A DNA stretch of 64,000 bases from Mauremys mutica (taxonomy: Eukaryota > Chordata > Testudines > Geoemydidae). The position numbers and the translations under genes were made by a program. Every line of letters starts with the position of its first letter. Position 1 is the stretch's first letter. Shown piece after piece: positions 46,532 through 57,866 of the stretch. The notes beneath the pieces are model-generated. The model did no database searches. It had not been told where the DNA came from and saw nothing but the letters and a program-made list of their open reading frames with translations. The stretch covers positions 19,563,925 to 19,627,924 of the forward strand of contig NC_059087.1 of NCBI RefSeq assembly GCF_020497125.1, read 5' to 3'.

Positions 46532-47180
46532 CTCCTATGATCACAGAGAGCCGGGCGCGTGGGAGGAGAGACCGTCCCTTAGGGAGGAGCTTCTGCTCTA
46601 TAAGGTCCCTAGCTCAGATCCACTCCAGCAATGACCGTCTGCCAGGATCAAGGTTTCATTTGAACGCTCGCAGTGGAGGCTGCTGGAGTTCAGGCTGTGT
46701 GACAGTTTCCAGTCTAACCCCTCGTTTTCAGTGATTTGTATCTTTCCCAATCCTTCCCCTTTCGGCCTGTCATTTGCCTGAGGGTTCACGGATCACTCAC
46801 ACTGATCAGAAACCAACTCAGCAGTTTCTGGGAAGGAGGAGAGGGCAATAAATACACTTTGCCCAGGATTTACCATTTCTGGAGCCAACTAGGGCAGAGC
46901 TAAGGAGGAAATGGGGGGATTCTGCAAAGTTCCATTCTCCCTTCTAAGGGCCCACACTAGAGGAGCTGGGTTTGTGTCTGGCAATGTACATTATTAGGAG
47001 CTGTTCTCTGCTCACTGGGATGATTTATTTCCATCATCTCCAGGCTGCCCAGCTGGGCTACACAAGCTTCTGTTTATTCATGAGCAGTTTTTATTGGGCA
47101 GAAAATGAAATTCAGAGAACTGGGCAGTGACTCTGCCGCCCCTTGTGCTGAGAGCTGGGAATGAAAATCTCACTGAAGAA
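46532..47180. repeat. Shortened block B joined to block A (F1 gene deleted), second copy
   Basis: No gene. Same junction as near 13746: after 'cactgaagaaataaa' the sequence enters block A, missing an F1 gene. Confidence 0.75.
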
Positions 47181-48380
47181 ATAAATTTTAATAAAAGGAA
47201 AAAGCATCACTGTTATGATTGTTGTAGCCCCCATAGTATCCCTCCCCAGCAGCATGTGCCCAAATGATTTATTACAACCAATGGCCAGTGTCTCCTGTTT
47301 GGCATGTTCTAGCTGAAGAGCTCCCTCTACTGGCCAGCGCTACACTTGCAGAAGTGATCTCTTGCCCCAGCTGACAGTTTTACCAACGTTTTTCTAATTC
47401 CAGCTCCCCAGGCCAGCTCGGGACCTTGGTTCCTATTCCCCAGCCCAGATTTGCCTCCTGGCTGAATTTTTAAAGTCATGAGAAGTTGCTCTGCTTCTTA
47501 GTGATGTTTGCATTAGCCCAGCCATTCCTGCTGACCCCCAAACGCTGCAGCCGGCCCTGTGCACGTCAGGCAGCCCCATAGGGATGCGAAGCTGGGTGGG
47601 CAGTTAGAAAGAAGGTGGGGCCTGCTGGGGACAGGGAAGGCTGGAAGCAGAGAGGAGCTGACCCACAGAGGCCAAATGGGGAGCTGTAGCCCCAGAGTCG
47701 TGGAGCACTGCTCAGCTCCACTGGGTCCCTTAACCCTTCGCTCCCCATGGCTGCTAATTTTGCATGCAGGCTCCTGACAGCCTCCACAGGTGAGTTGGGC
47801 CAGTGCCATGAAGCAACCACCAGCTCCTAGCGTTCAAAAATTCTGAGTCAGGCTGCTGGAAATAATGAAATGAATAAATGTATCCACAGGGGCCCCATTC
47901 TATGTGTGTTTGAGTGTTTGAGCCTTTCTGGCATGCTAGGGTCACGTTTTCAACCAACATCTATAAACGTCCTCACCTAGTCACTGAAAGCCGAGGTTCT
48001 CATGGAATCAGTGGACTCCAGAATCTGGGGCTTTCAGCAAAAAATGAGCGCTGGACTCGCTATAAAGCCGCAGAAGATGGTGACTCTGATGAAGGGCAAT
48101 GAAGCTGGGAACTTAAATTTGGCTCCAGTTTAATGGGAAACCAGTGCAGAGAGTGGTGGCTGGGGATGATGGGCTCTGGGACAATTGGGCTGGATTTCCC
48201 CTACCTCCCTGGCTGCTTGGTCAGCATCACCTCCTTCTTCATTCCCCTTCTCTGTGGAAGTCCCACAGGGCTCTCTCCTTGTCCTCTGCTTTTCTCTCGC
48301 TGAACTTTATCCTTCAGTATATCCGTCTGCTCACATGGGGTCAGTATCACCTCTGTGCTGATACATTTCTCCACTCAGGC

Positions 48381-48954
48381 TGTGACAGGTTGGACCCTCC
48401 TGTGACAGGGAAATCACCTGAGGTGCTGGGGTCTCACTGAGCCTGTCCTTTCCAGCTGTCTGGATTTTCACACCCTGTTTTTGCTGTACTAGGCTCTCAA
48501 GCCCTCTATAGCGCGCGCGCACGCATGCACGCACACACGCACACACACACACACACGTACGTAAGGCCACAACCAGCTACAGACATAGACTGAAATCAGC
48601 TCTGTGTGAGAGGATTCACCCAGCACTCATGTGCACACCCCCTTTGGGGAGTAAACCCAAAGTAATATTGTCTTCCGCTCTATAGAAAGATGTGCACAGC
48701 ACAATCAAAGCTAATGGACTATTCTCTGGTGTGTGTCTCCCAAATACACACACAGCTGTAATTGTTATATAGTCAATATTCCTAACTTTAGACACAGAAA
48801 TTATACATGCACAGAAATTGGATAATCACATTCAGTCAATTGTAATCTTTTGAATGATAGCTTACAAGACCCATCTGTCATAAAATATATCTCAGTTATG
48901 CCATATCTATATGATAAGCATATTTCCATAAAGAATATGGGGTGTAATGTCACA
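48381..48954 (-). mobile_element. LTR element, copy 3, internally deleted, no CR1
   Basis: Same ends as 27330-30016. Lacks CR1 (empty site around 48590) and has lost most of its middle between about 48705 and the 29767-equivalent position. Flanks CAGGC and CCGGC fit a decayed CCGGC duplication. Confidence 0.72.
48511..48558. repeat. CG/CA microsatellite
   Basis: Alternating purine-pyrimidine tract, (GC)n then (CA)n; such tracts can adopt Z-DNA. Confidence 0.9.
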
Positions 48955-49179
48955 CCGGCTCTGTCTCCTGCTGCTCATTCTCCCATCTGGCATGGTCTCT
49001 CTGGAATCCCACCCTTTAATGGCTCATCTGGTGTCAAGTTCACAGTGCCCAAAACTAAGCACAGAAATCTCCCCTGCCAAACCCTCTCAGCCAGTCATGC
49101 CTCCTGAATAGCCCTTGATTTCCTTATCTGGGGTCCCTCATGCCCCAGTCCCCTCTATACCCATCCACCCCTCTGCCTC

Positions 49180-49617
49180 CAGGGCCGGCTCCAGAGCCCA
49201 GCGGGGTAAGCACCCGCCTGGGGCGGCCCTTTCCCGAGGGGGGCGGCAGGCTGGGCCGGCGGACCTGCCGCAGTCATGCCTGCGGGAGGTCCACCGGAGC
49301 CCCGGGAGCAGCGGATCTGCCGCAGGCATGACTGCGGAGGGGACGCTCGGCCGGCGGCTCCAGTGGACCTCCCGCAGGCATGACTGCGGACGGTTCGCTG
49401 GTCCCGCGGCTCGGCTGGACCTCCCGCAGGCATGCCTGCGGCAGCTCAACCGGACCCGCCGGACCAGCGAACCGCCCGCAGCTGCGGGAGGTCCAGCCGA
49501 GCCGCGCGACCAGCGGACCCTCCGCAGTCATGCCCGGGAGGTCTGCTGCTCCCGCGGCTCGGGGGCGCCTCCCGGGCATGACTGCTTGGGGCGGCCAAAT
49601 TTGTAGAGCCGCCCCTG
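49180..49617. mobile_element. hAT-type element with internal inverted repeats, 438 bp
   Basis: Ends CAGGGCCGGCTCCAG and TAGAGCCGCCCCTG, with perfect 8-bp target duplication TCTGCCTC at 49172-49179 and 49618-49625. The interior is very GC- and CpG-rich and holds several near-palindromic units around 'cctgcggcag' and 'cgcaggcatgactgcg'. No transposase. The empty site is seen in other block A copies (for example near 45520). Confidence 0.9.
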
Positions 49618-49879
49618 TCTGCCTCTGATGTGCTTCTGCATCAGAAATCTCAGGGCCTGACTCCATTGTCTTTGCTGGAGACCTTGGGGAAGATCTGAGA
49701 AGGAATTAAATTGTGCTGACACGTAAGGCTGTGATAGGAGTGTTGTCTCTCGCTCCCCACTCTGATGGCAGAGGGGATGCTGACTCTTAGGGAGAAGAAG
49801 GTGATAGTCCCCATCCTGCAGAAGGGGAATGAGGAGGGAGTGGGAAATAGCTGTGAATTTCCTGGTCATAAACAGCTGT

Positions 49880-49991
49880 CAGAGTAGCAGCCGTGTTAGT
49901 CTGTATCCGCAAAAAGAACAGGAGTACTTGTGGCACCTTAAAGACTAAATAAATTTGTTAGTCTTTAAGGTGCCACAAGTACTCCTGTTCT
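49880..49991. mobile_element. Foldback retroelement fragment with 12-bp target duplication
   Basis: A 112-bp insertion with perfect 33-bp inverted arms (49916-49948 and 49958-49990) around a 9-base loop. It is flanked by ATAAACAGCTGT at 49868-49879 and 49992-50003. It joins the two ends of a repeat of which single ends occur elsewhere in the window. Confidence 0.85.
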
Positions 49992-50086
49992 ATAAACAGC
50001 TGTGTGATTTGTCGCAGCCAGAGACAAAACTGTGGAACTGGTGAACTCTGCACACAAGGCCCAGGCTGGGGGAGAGGAGGGAAGGG

Positions 50087-50125
50087 TGTTTTTGTCTCAC
50101 TTCCCCATCTCTCTGTGTCACTGTG
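50087..50125 (-). promoter_or_regulatory. V14 recombination signal, 23-bp spacer
   Basis: Minus-strand heptamer CACAGTG (50119-50125), 23-bp spacer and nonamer ACAAAAACA (50087-50095). Confidence 0.94.
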
Positions 50126-50617
50126 TGGAGCAGCAGTGCCACTCTTTATCACAGCGCAGTAATAATCAGCCTCATCCTCTGCCAGGGCCCCGGAGATGGT
50201 CAGATAGCCGACGTTACTGGACGTGTCTTTGGAACCAGAGAAACGAGCAGGGACCCCTGAGCCCTGGCCCTTGCTGGAATCCGTATAGTAATACAGCAGG
50301 TATCGTGGAGAATTCCCAGGTTTCTGCTGGTACCAGGACACATAGTAGTCACTGATGCTGGTCCCACTGCTCACGGTGCAGGAGAGTTTCACGTTATTTC
50401 CTGGCGACACTGACGCTGAGGGCGACTGAGTCACCACAGACTGGGAGCTGGAACCTGGAAAATATGATGGAAATTTATCAACCCCTCCCTGTCCGTCCCC
50501 AGCCACTAGTGAGTCTGGTTCTGCATTGGCTTCAGCAGCAACTTATTTGATCCACTCCCCCCTGTTCTCACCTGTGCACCACGTCCCCAGCAGGACGATG
50601 AGGGGAGCCCAGAGCAT
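50126..50617 (-). CDS. V14: Ig lambda V gene, family F2
   Basis: Leader exon 50572-50617 ([16 protein letters not shown]) and V exon 50126-50454. [36 protein letters not shown]2 [33 protein letters not shown]3 stub [10 protein letters not shown] (the same stub as V11). Open frame and canonical RSS; probably functional. Confidence 0.94.
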
Positions 50618-50687
50618 GGTGAGGAGATTTTGGGCCCTTAGGAGAAAACAGCCAGATTTACTGAGAAGGCCTGACAGTCTCTGCCCC

Positions 50688-50757
50688 TTATATTGATCCT
50701 CCTGGGGGAGCACCATCTAAGCTCCACCTTTATTCTAGTTTGTTCTTATCTCATTGG
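50688..50757 (-). promoter_or_regulatory. V14 promoter: TATA, weak octamer, CCAAT
   Basis: Minus-strand AATATAA at 50688-50694, octamer position ACTAGAAT at 50732-50739 (three mismatches), CCAAT at 50753-50757. Confidence 0.65.
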
Positions 50758-51083
50758 CTCCTATGATCACAGAGAGCCGGGCACGTGGGAGGAGGGACCA
50801 TCTCTTAGGGAGGAGCTCCTGCTCTATAAGGTCCCTAGCTCAGCTCCACTCCAGCAATGACCGTCTGCCAGGATCAAGGTTTCACTTGAACGCTCGCACT
50901 GGAGGCTGCTGGAGTTCAGGCTGTGCAACGGTTTCCATTCTAAGCCCTCATTGTCAGTGATTTGTAACTTTCCCAATCCTTCCCCTTTCGGCCTGTCATT
51001 TTCCTGCTTTACCTGAGGGTTTATTGATCATTTACACTGATCAAATACCAACTTAGCAGTTTCTGAGAAGGAGAAGAGAGTAA

Positions 51084-51270
51084 TAGAATCATAGAATGCC
51101 AGGGTTGGAAGGGACCTCAGGAGGTCATCTAGTCCAACCCCCTGCTCAAAGCAGGACCAATCCCCAGACAGATTTTTACCCCAGTTCCCTAAATGGCCCC
51201 CTCAAAGATTGAACTCACAACCCTGGGTTTAGCAGGTCAATGCTCAAACCACTGAGCTATCCCTCCCCCC
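51084..51270 (-). mobile_element. tRNA-derived SINE with CR1-like tail (turtle Cry type)
   Basis: On the minus strand it begins with a tRNA-like head carrying an A box (TAGCTCAGTGGTTTGAGC) and a B box (GGTTGTGAGTTCAATC). It ends with the CR1-type tail that also terminates the LINEs at 28500 and 42960. This head and tail combination is the known tortoise/cryptodiran SINE type. Not a tRNA gene. Confidence 0.85.
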
Positions 51271-51335
51271 ACTTTGACTAGGATTACCCAATCAGAGCAG
51301 AGCTAAGGAGGAAATGGGGGGATACTGCAAAGTTC

Positions 51336-51947
51336 TGTTGGTGGCACCAGGCATGGCCCAGTATTAACAGAAGGGTGGAAAACAACAGTGCCAATAAGGC
51401 CTCCCTGTATTAGGCCTAAATAAACCAAAGTTGCCTTACGCTTGCCCACAGTGCGCCCATGTTTAAACTCGGATCGACCTTACAAGTCAGTAACCGAGAA
51501 TGGAATGTGTTGTCAGTGCAGCACTGATACCAGAAGGCAATTCCTGCTTGCACCTGGATAGCACAGAGGGAGTTAAACAAAATAACCGGTCGGGAAAAAG
51601 TTACTAACGAGATAATATGTTTGCTGCCAAGTATGATTTAACCTGCTTAATATAATTGCTACTTTATAATGTATCTGCTATATGGGAACTAGAAGGGAGG
51701 GAAGAAGAGAGGGGGGAAGGAGGGACTGGGCAGTGGGGGTAATAGAGATGCTTAGCTGAAATCATGTATAAAGAGAAAGAGCTGCTTGTATGGAGTGTGC
51801 TTGATTTGAGACTTGTCTGTCTCCAAGTACCATGCTTTGAGATCTCAAATAAACCTTTGCTTCTCCACCTTGGTGTGTCTATTGGAGCGAGGCACACCGG
51901 GCAATGAACCACTGTTGCTGTCGCCTCAGGCCTTTGTGCCGGCAACA
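51336..51947 (+). mobile_element. Solo LTR, 612 bp
   Basis: Starts TGTTGG and ends CCGGCAACA, with a 4-bp target duplication GTTC (51332-51335, 51948-51951). A TATAAA lies at 51767-51772 and an AATAAA at 51848-51853, giving a plausible U3-R-U5 layout. The empty site is seen at 8632-8640 and in other block B copies. No coding sequence. Confidence 0.87.
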
Positions 51948-53507
51948 GTTCCATTGTCCCATCTAAGGGCCCACACTAGGGGATCTGGGTTTGTTTCTGG
52001 CAATGTACATTACTAGGAGCTGCTCTCTGCTCACTGGGATGATTTATTTCCATCATCTCCAGGCTGCCCAGCTGGGCTACACGAGCTTCTGTTTATTCAT
52101 GAGCAGTTTTTATTGGGCAGAAAATGGAATTCTGAGAACTGGGTGATGACTCTGCCGCCCCGTGTGCTGAGAGCTAAGAATGAAAATCCCACTGAAGAAT
52201 GAAGTGTTATTGTCTTTGTTTATTACTAAAGAGCAGTGAGACTCATCACAGTCTGAGGAGGCTTCTCCTCAGGAATTCTCCTGGCTCCTTGCTCTTGGAA
52301 TGTGCTGGAAACATCACAAAAGGCAAAAAAAAAACACACGGAATCTCAGCAGCACCAAGACAGGCAAAAACACATCTTCCAGCATTGATTAGAAAAGGGA
52401 AGGGAGAGCCCCTCTCTATCCCATGCTACTCAGAGTCGCTGCCTTCTGGAAGGTTCTGTGCCTGACACATGTAGTTCAGCTTTAAGCCACATGACAAAAG
52501 CCAGTTCCAAGCTGAAGAAAGGCATTTTCAGGACTTCCTCACAATGGATCTGATCTCACACGCCGGGTCCCATGGCAGACTGGCCACTGTGGGAGGGCCA
52601 GGGCACCCAGATTGAACCAGCTGGAAAATCAAACATGGACATGACTTCCCAGTTGGGAATATTTAGCCTCTGTTTATTTTTTAAAGTTCCTGGATTATAA
52701 AATGGGTGACCAACCACAGACCCACGTAACTCACCTCAACCCTGGGAAGGGAAGGGCCTGCTATGAGCAGCACAAATAGTGAGCAGTGGGTAACAGTGGC
52801 TGACAGAATCATGGCTCATCTCCAACACTTTATTTACTTGCACTGAACATGAAGTGGGACACAAAGAGCTGGGGATCAGTGCAGAGATCCCCCACCTTGC
52901 CCTGAGACCTCTGGTATCTTCTGCAAACGCCCTGGTGTCACTGAACCAGCTCAGCAATTCTGGAGCTGACTCAGCTTTTACAGCCAGGGCAGATTGAGAG
53001 GTTCTGAGCATTGCTGAGAGGCCAAAGGCACCAAAGGGTTTGGCGCTGGGGGGGTGGAGTGCGGGGGCAGCTTCCATTGCCCTGCTTCCATGCTCAACTT
53101 TCCCCATTAGAGACGATATTGGTTCTGGGTGGGAGCTCGGAGGGCAGGGAGAGAATTTTAAGTCTTGGAAGTGTAGGTTTGAGACATAGAACCCAAGCTT
53201 GTCTGAGAGCCACTGGCTATGTCAGACCAGAGAGAGGCTGGAGCAATGGAGGGAGATGCACAGTTTATTGCTTTAAGTGTTTAAGGGGCCGTAAGTGAAT
53301 TCCCCCTGGTTACAAATCGCTCTCACTCCTCAATGGGAACTTGCTGCACAGTGAAATCCCCAGTGAGGACAGTGAGTAGGTGACCAGTCGCCTACATGCA
53401 GCTGGAAATATTGTGACTGAGAGGAAACATCTTCACTTCACACCCCGTCTCCTCCACAGAAGGAAGCCCTCGTCAGGACATGGGACATGTTTTCTTTGAT
53501 AACAAGA

Positions 53508-53546
53508 GGTTTGTGTCTCACTTCCCCATCTGACTGTGTCACTGTG
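53508..53546 (-). promoter_or_regulatory. V15 recombination signal, 23-bp spacer
   Basis: Minus-strand heptamer CACAGTG (53540-53546), 23-bp spacer and nonamer ACACAAACC (53508-53516). Confidence 0.93.
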
Positions 53547-53996
53547 AGCAGCGCTGCTGTCGTACACCTGACAGTAATAATCAGCCTCATCCTGCGCCTG
53601 GACTCCAGTGATGGTTAACGTGGCCGTGTTCCCGGAGTTGGCACCAGAGAATCGATCAGGGATTCCGGAGGGTCTGCTGCTACTTTCATATATAACAAGT
53701 AGTGGGGCACTGCCAGGTTTCTGTTGGTACCACTGCACGTACTTGCTCCCAATGTTGTTCCCTGAGCAGGTCAGTTGAGCCTTTTGCCCTGGAGACACAG
53801 ACACTGAAGGCGGCTGAGTCAGCACGTACTGGGCAAGAGAACCTGCAACAGGAGGAGAAAACACATGAATAAAATGACTCAGCATTGACTTTATCCCCAC
53901 TTAACATGATCTTCAGGCAGTCAGGGGAAAAAGCAAACATCATGTATCACCTGAGCAGTAAGTGAGCAGCGTGAGGAGCAGAGGGGCCCAGGCCAT
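53547..53996 (-). CDS. V15: Ig lambda V gene, family F1
   Basis: Leader exon 53951-53996 ([16 protein letters not shown]) and V exon 53547-53842, with a 108-bp intron. [61 protein letters not shown]3 stub QVYDSSA with Tyr where most F1 copies have Trp. V12 shares this Tyr. Open frame; probably functional. Confidence 0.94.
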
Positions 53997-54063
53997 GGTG
54001 GGAATCCAGACGAGCTCGGCTTCCTGAGGCAAACGGGTCTGTGGCTAGAACCCTGCGATTCTT

Positions 54064-54105
54064 TCTTAAATCCCCAGAGCTGGAGAACGGCCCCTTCATG
54101 CAAAT
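54064..54105 (-). promoter_or_regulatory. V15 promoter: octamer and TATA-like box
   Basis: Perfect ATTTGCAT on the minus strand at 54098-54105, TTTAAG near 54064. Confidence 0.85.
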
Positions 54106-57100
54106 CTGCTCCTTCCTTGCTAGCTACTAAAGCCTCCTCATTCACTCCTATGAGAGGGGCAGAGACATGGAGGAAAGATTCTGGGGCCAAGTCTTCTCTG
54201 CTCTACACTGGTATAAATCCCAGGTAACTCCACTGAACTTTACCTTGTAAAAGTGGAGTAACTGAAAGGAGAATCAGCTCCTTTCTGTATAAATATTTAA
54301 AAAGTTAGAACAGGTATTGTTGAGCTCAGGCTGCCCTGCTGAGGCATACAGAGCTTGCACCTCAAAAGCATAAGAGGATCTGACTGTGGTTAGACATATC
54401 ATATCAGCATTTGAACTGCCTTGGGGAAAGATTAAGTTCTGGGGACCAGCCATTGCAGTTTCAAAGCTTTGCTCAGTTTCTGGTAGGAATCCCCTCTTGT
54501 AAAGCTTTGGGAATGGAAAGGTGGATGAGGTGGCTGGTGGCTGGTGATGTAAATGCAGAGCAGAATAGGAGCTGGGAAAGCAAAGGGCTCAGTCGGTAAG
54601 AGCTTGTCCTGCACACAGAGAGGGGCTCGGACCATCAGATCCTAGGGCAGAGTTGGAGCCACGGAGGGGAAAGGGGGTAATTCAGGGGATAGTTTGTGTG
54701 TGTTCAATTTGGACAGGTTTCTGCTCAGTGCTGTTTCATGGACAGGCACCTGCTTAATCTGTAGCTGCAGGGAGCAAATGTCACCAGAGAATTACCGGAA
54801 AGCGTCCCCTTGAGACACCCTCCTGAGAGACTGAGGAATGACACATGGAGAGTGTGTATGTCCTATGGGCTCCTTGTATGGTGATGTCTGACGGCACCTG
54901 CTCTCCTCCAGTTCCCACCCGCTTCACCTGCCCCTCTCTGCCCACAAGGAAAGAAGGGAAAAGAGGGAACCTGGGAGGTGTCAGGAAAAGAGCATCACTG
55001 TTATTATTGTTGTAGCCCCCCATGTGGCCAAATGATTCATTACAACCAATGCCCAGTGTCTCCTGTTTGGCATGTTCTAGCTGAACGGCTCCCCTAATGG
55101 CCAGCGCTACACTTGCAGAAGTGATCTCTTGCCCCAGCTGACAGTTTTACCAACGTTTCCTTTTCTAATTCCAGCTCCTCAGGCCAGCTCGGGACCTTGG
55201 TTCCTATTCCCCAGCCCAGATTTGCCTCCTGGCAGAATTTTAAAAGTCACAAGAAGTTGCTCTGCTTCTTAGTGACCTTTGCATTAGCCCAGCCATTCCT
55301 GCTGACCCCCAAACGCTGCAGCCGGCCCTGTTCCCCCAGACAGCCCCATAGGGATGCCGAGCTGGGAGGGGAGTTAGAAAGAAGGTGGGGCCTGCTGGGG
55401 ACAGGGAAGGCTGGGAGCAGAGGGGAGCTGACCCACAGAGGCCAAATGGGGAGTTGTAGCCCCAGGAGCTCAGCTCCACTGGGTCTCTTAACCCTTCGCT
55501 CCCCATGGCTGCTAGTACTGCAGGCAGGCTCCTGGCAGCCTCCGCAGGTGAGTTGGGCCAGTGCCATGAAGCAAACAGCCAGCTCCTAGGCTTCTAAAAT
55601 TCTGAGTCAGGCTGCTGGAAATAATGAAATGAATAAATCTACACATGGGGGCTCCCATTCTATGTGTCTTTGAGTGTTTGAGCCTTTCGGGCATGCTAGG
55701 GTCACGTTTTCAATATCTTCTCTGCAATCCCGAGGGCTGGAAACTTTCTTATCTAGTCACTGAAAGCCGAAGTGCTCATGGACTCACTGGACTCCAGAAT
55801 CTGGGGCTTTTAGCAAAACCCCTAATTAGCACTGGACTCACTATGGTGACTCTGATGAAGGGCAATGAAGATGGGACGTTAAAGGTTGAATTTGGCCCGT
55901 GTTCAATGGGAAGCAAGTGCTGAGAGCGGTGCCTGGGGATGATGGGCTCTCGGATGCCTGGGGTGCTGAGTAATTGGGCTGGATTTCCCCTACCTCCCTG
56001 GCTGCTCGGTCAGTATCTCTTTTGTCAGCTCCTCCTCCTTCCCCACTCCCGTTCACTGTGGGAGTCCCACAGGGCTCCCTTCTTGTCTTCGCCTTTTCTC
56101 TCTCTGAGCCTTATCCTTCAGTATCTCCATCCGCTCACATGGGGTGAATCTCACCTCTGTGCTGATACATTTCTCCACTCCGGCTGTGACAGGTTGGACA
56201 CCACCCCCCATAAGGTGCTGGGGTCTCATTGAGCCCGCCCTTTCCAGCAGCCTGGGTTTTCACACCCTGTTTTTGCTGTGCTAGACTCTCAAACCCTCTA
56301 TAGCACACGAACGCACACACACACACACAGTTAGGGCCACACCCAGCTGCAGACACAGACTGAAGTCAGCTCTGTGTGAGGGGATTCACCCAGCACCCGT
56401 GTGCACACCCCCTTTGGGGAGTAAATCCAAACTAATATTGTCTTGCACTGTATAGAAAGATCTGCCCAGCGCAAGCTCATAAAAATTCGCCCTCTCCCTC
56501 AATGTGAGGCGAGATATGCACAGCTTCTTGCCCCTCCCCCAGTTAATAGTTGCACAAACAGGGTTTAATAATAAACAAAAACAAGTTTATTAACTATAAA
56601 GGGCAGATTTTAAATGATAATAAGGGATTGCAAACAGAACAAGGCAGATTGCTAAGCAAATAGAACAAAACGCGCACACTGAGCTAAAGATCTAAAAGAG
56701 ACGGATTTCAAGAAATAATTCCTCACCCTAAGTGTTGTTTTAGGCAAGTTGCAGAGTCTCTATAGCTTAGAGTTCCAGTTATTTCTCTTGACAGACTAGA
56801 CTCCTGTCTTAGTCTGGACTCAGCCCCAGCCTGTCCTACCGCTCAGTTCCTTTGTCTCTCCGGGTACTTTCAGCAGCCTTTCTTCTTGGGCAGGAAGGCA
56901 ATGGAGACGAGTCTTGTTTGCCTTACTCCCCAGCCTGAAATAAGATTTACATAGGGCGGGAATCTTTTGTTTCTCAGTCTTGACCTCCCCCCCTTCTTTT
57001 AGTGGAAAATTACTAGAAGTCCAAGATGGTGTTTAGTACCAGGTGACAGGACCACCTGACCTAGTAGTGTCTCACCTAGGTCCCAGGACACCCAGGAAGG

Positions 57101-57827
57101 AGTGAAATGACTATCTTCAAAGTCATAGAAATTGGATAATCACATTCAGTCAATTGTAACCCTTCCGATAATACCTTACAAGACCCATCTGGCATGAAAT
57201 ATGTCTAAGTTATGCCATATCCATATGATAAGCATATTTCCATAAAGAATATGGGATGTAACGTCACACCAGCTCTGTCTCCTGCTGCTCATTCCTGCAT
57301 CTGGCATGGTCTCTGTGGTATTGTGCCCTTCGATGGTTCCTCTGGTGTCAGCTCACATTGGCCAAAACTGAGCTCAGAAATCTTACCTGCCACCCCCCTC
57401 AGCCAGTGATGCCAGCCTGAATAGCCCTTGGTTTCCTTATCTGTGGTGTCTCATGCCACATTCCCCACTATATCCATCCACCTCTCTGCCTCTGATTTGT
57501 TTCTGCATCCGAAAACTCAGGGCCTGACTCCATTGTGTTTGCTGGAGGCCTTGGGGAAGATCTGAGAAGGAATTAAATTGTGCTGACACTTACAGCTGTG
57601 ATAGGAGTGTTGTCTCTCACTCCCCACTCTGATAGCAGGGGGATGCTGACTTTAGGGAGAAGAAGGTGATAGTCCCCATCCTGCAGAAGGAGAATGTGGA
57701 GGGAGCGGGAAATAGCTGTGAATTTCCTGGTCATAAACAGCTGTGTGGTTTGTCACAACCAGAGACAAAACTGTGCAACTGCTGAACTCTGCACACAGGG
57801 CACAGGCTGGGGCAGAGGAGGGAAGGG
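54106..57827. repeat. Tandem-unit block A, copy 8 (V15 to V16), with LTR
   Basis: No gene. Carries LTR copy 4 at 56185-57268. Confidence 0.8.
56185..57268 (-). mobile_element. LTR element, copy 4, without CR1
   Basis: Same ends as 27330-30016. No CR1: the sequence runs uninterrupted through the insertion site near 56366. The left flank still reads CCGGC, the likely original duplicated target; the right flank is CCAGC. Confidence 0.75.
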
Positions 57828-57866
57828 TGTTTTTGTCTCACTTCCCCATCTATCTGTGGCACTGTG
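57828..57866 (-). promoter_or_regulatory. V16 recombination signal, 23-bp spacer
   Basis: Minus-strand heptamer CACAGTG (57860-57866), 23-bp spacer and nonamer ACAAAAACA (57828-57836). Confidence 0.94.

Larger units (their letters stand above)
47181..50086. repeat. Tandem-unit block A, copy 7 (to V14), with insertions
   Basis: No gene. Contains the LTR remnant 48381-48954, a hAT-type element 49180-49617 and a hairpin insertion 49880-49991. Confidence 0.8.
50758..53507. repeat. Tandem-unit block B, copy 4 (V14 to V15), with SINE and LTR
   Basis: No gene. Block B interrupted by a SINE (51084-51270) and a solo LTR (51336-51947). Confidence 0.8.

Noticed and set aside
51160..51270. tRNA-like sequence with A and B boxes
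   Set aside because: It is the head of a SINE: it runs into a CR1-like tail and lacks a full acceptor stem, so it is not a tRNA gene.
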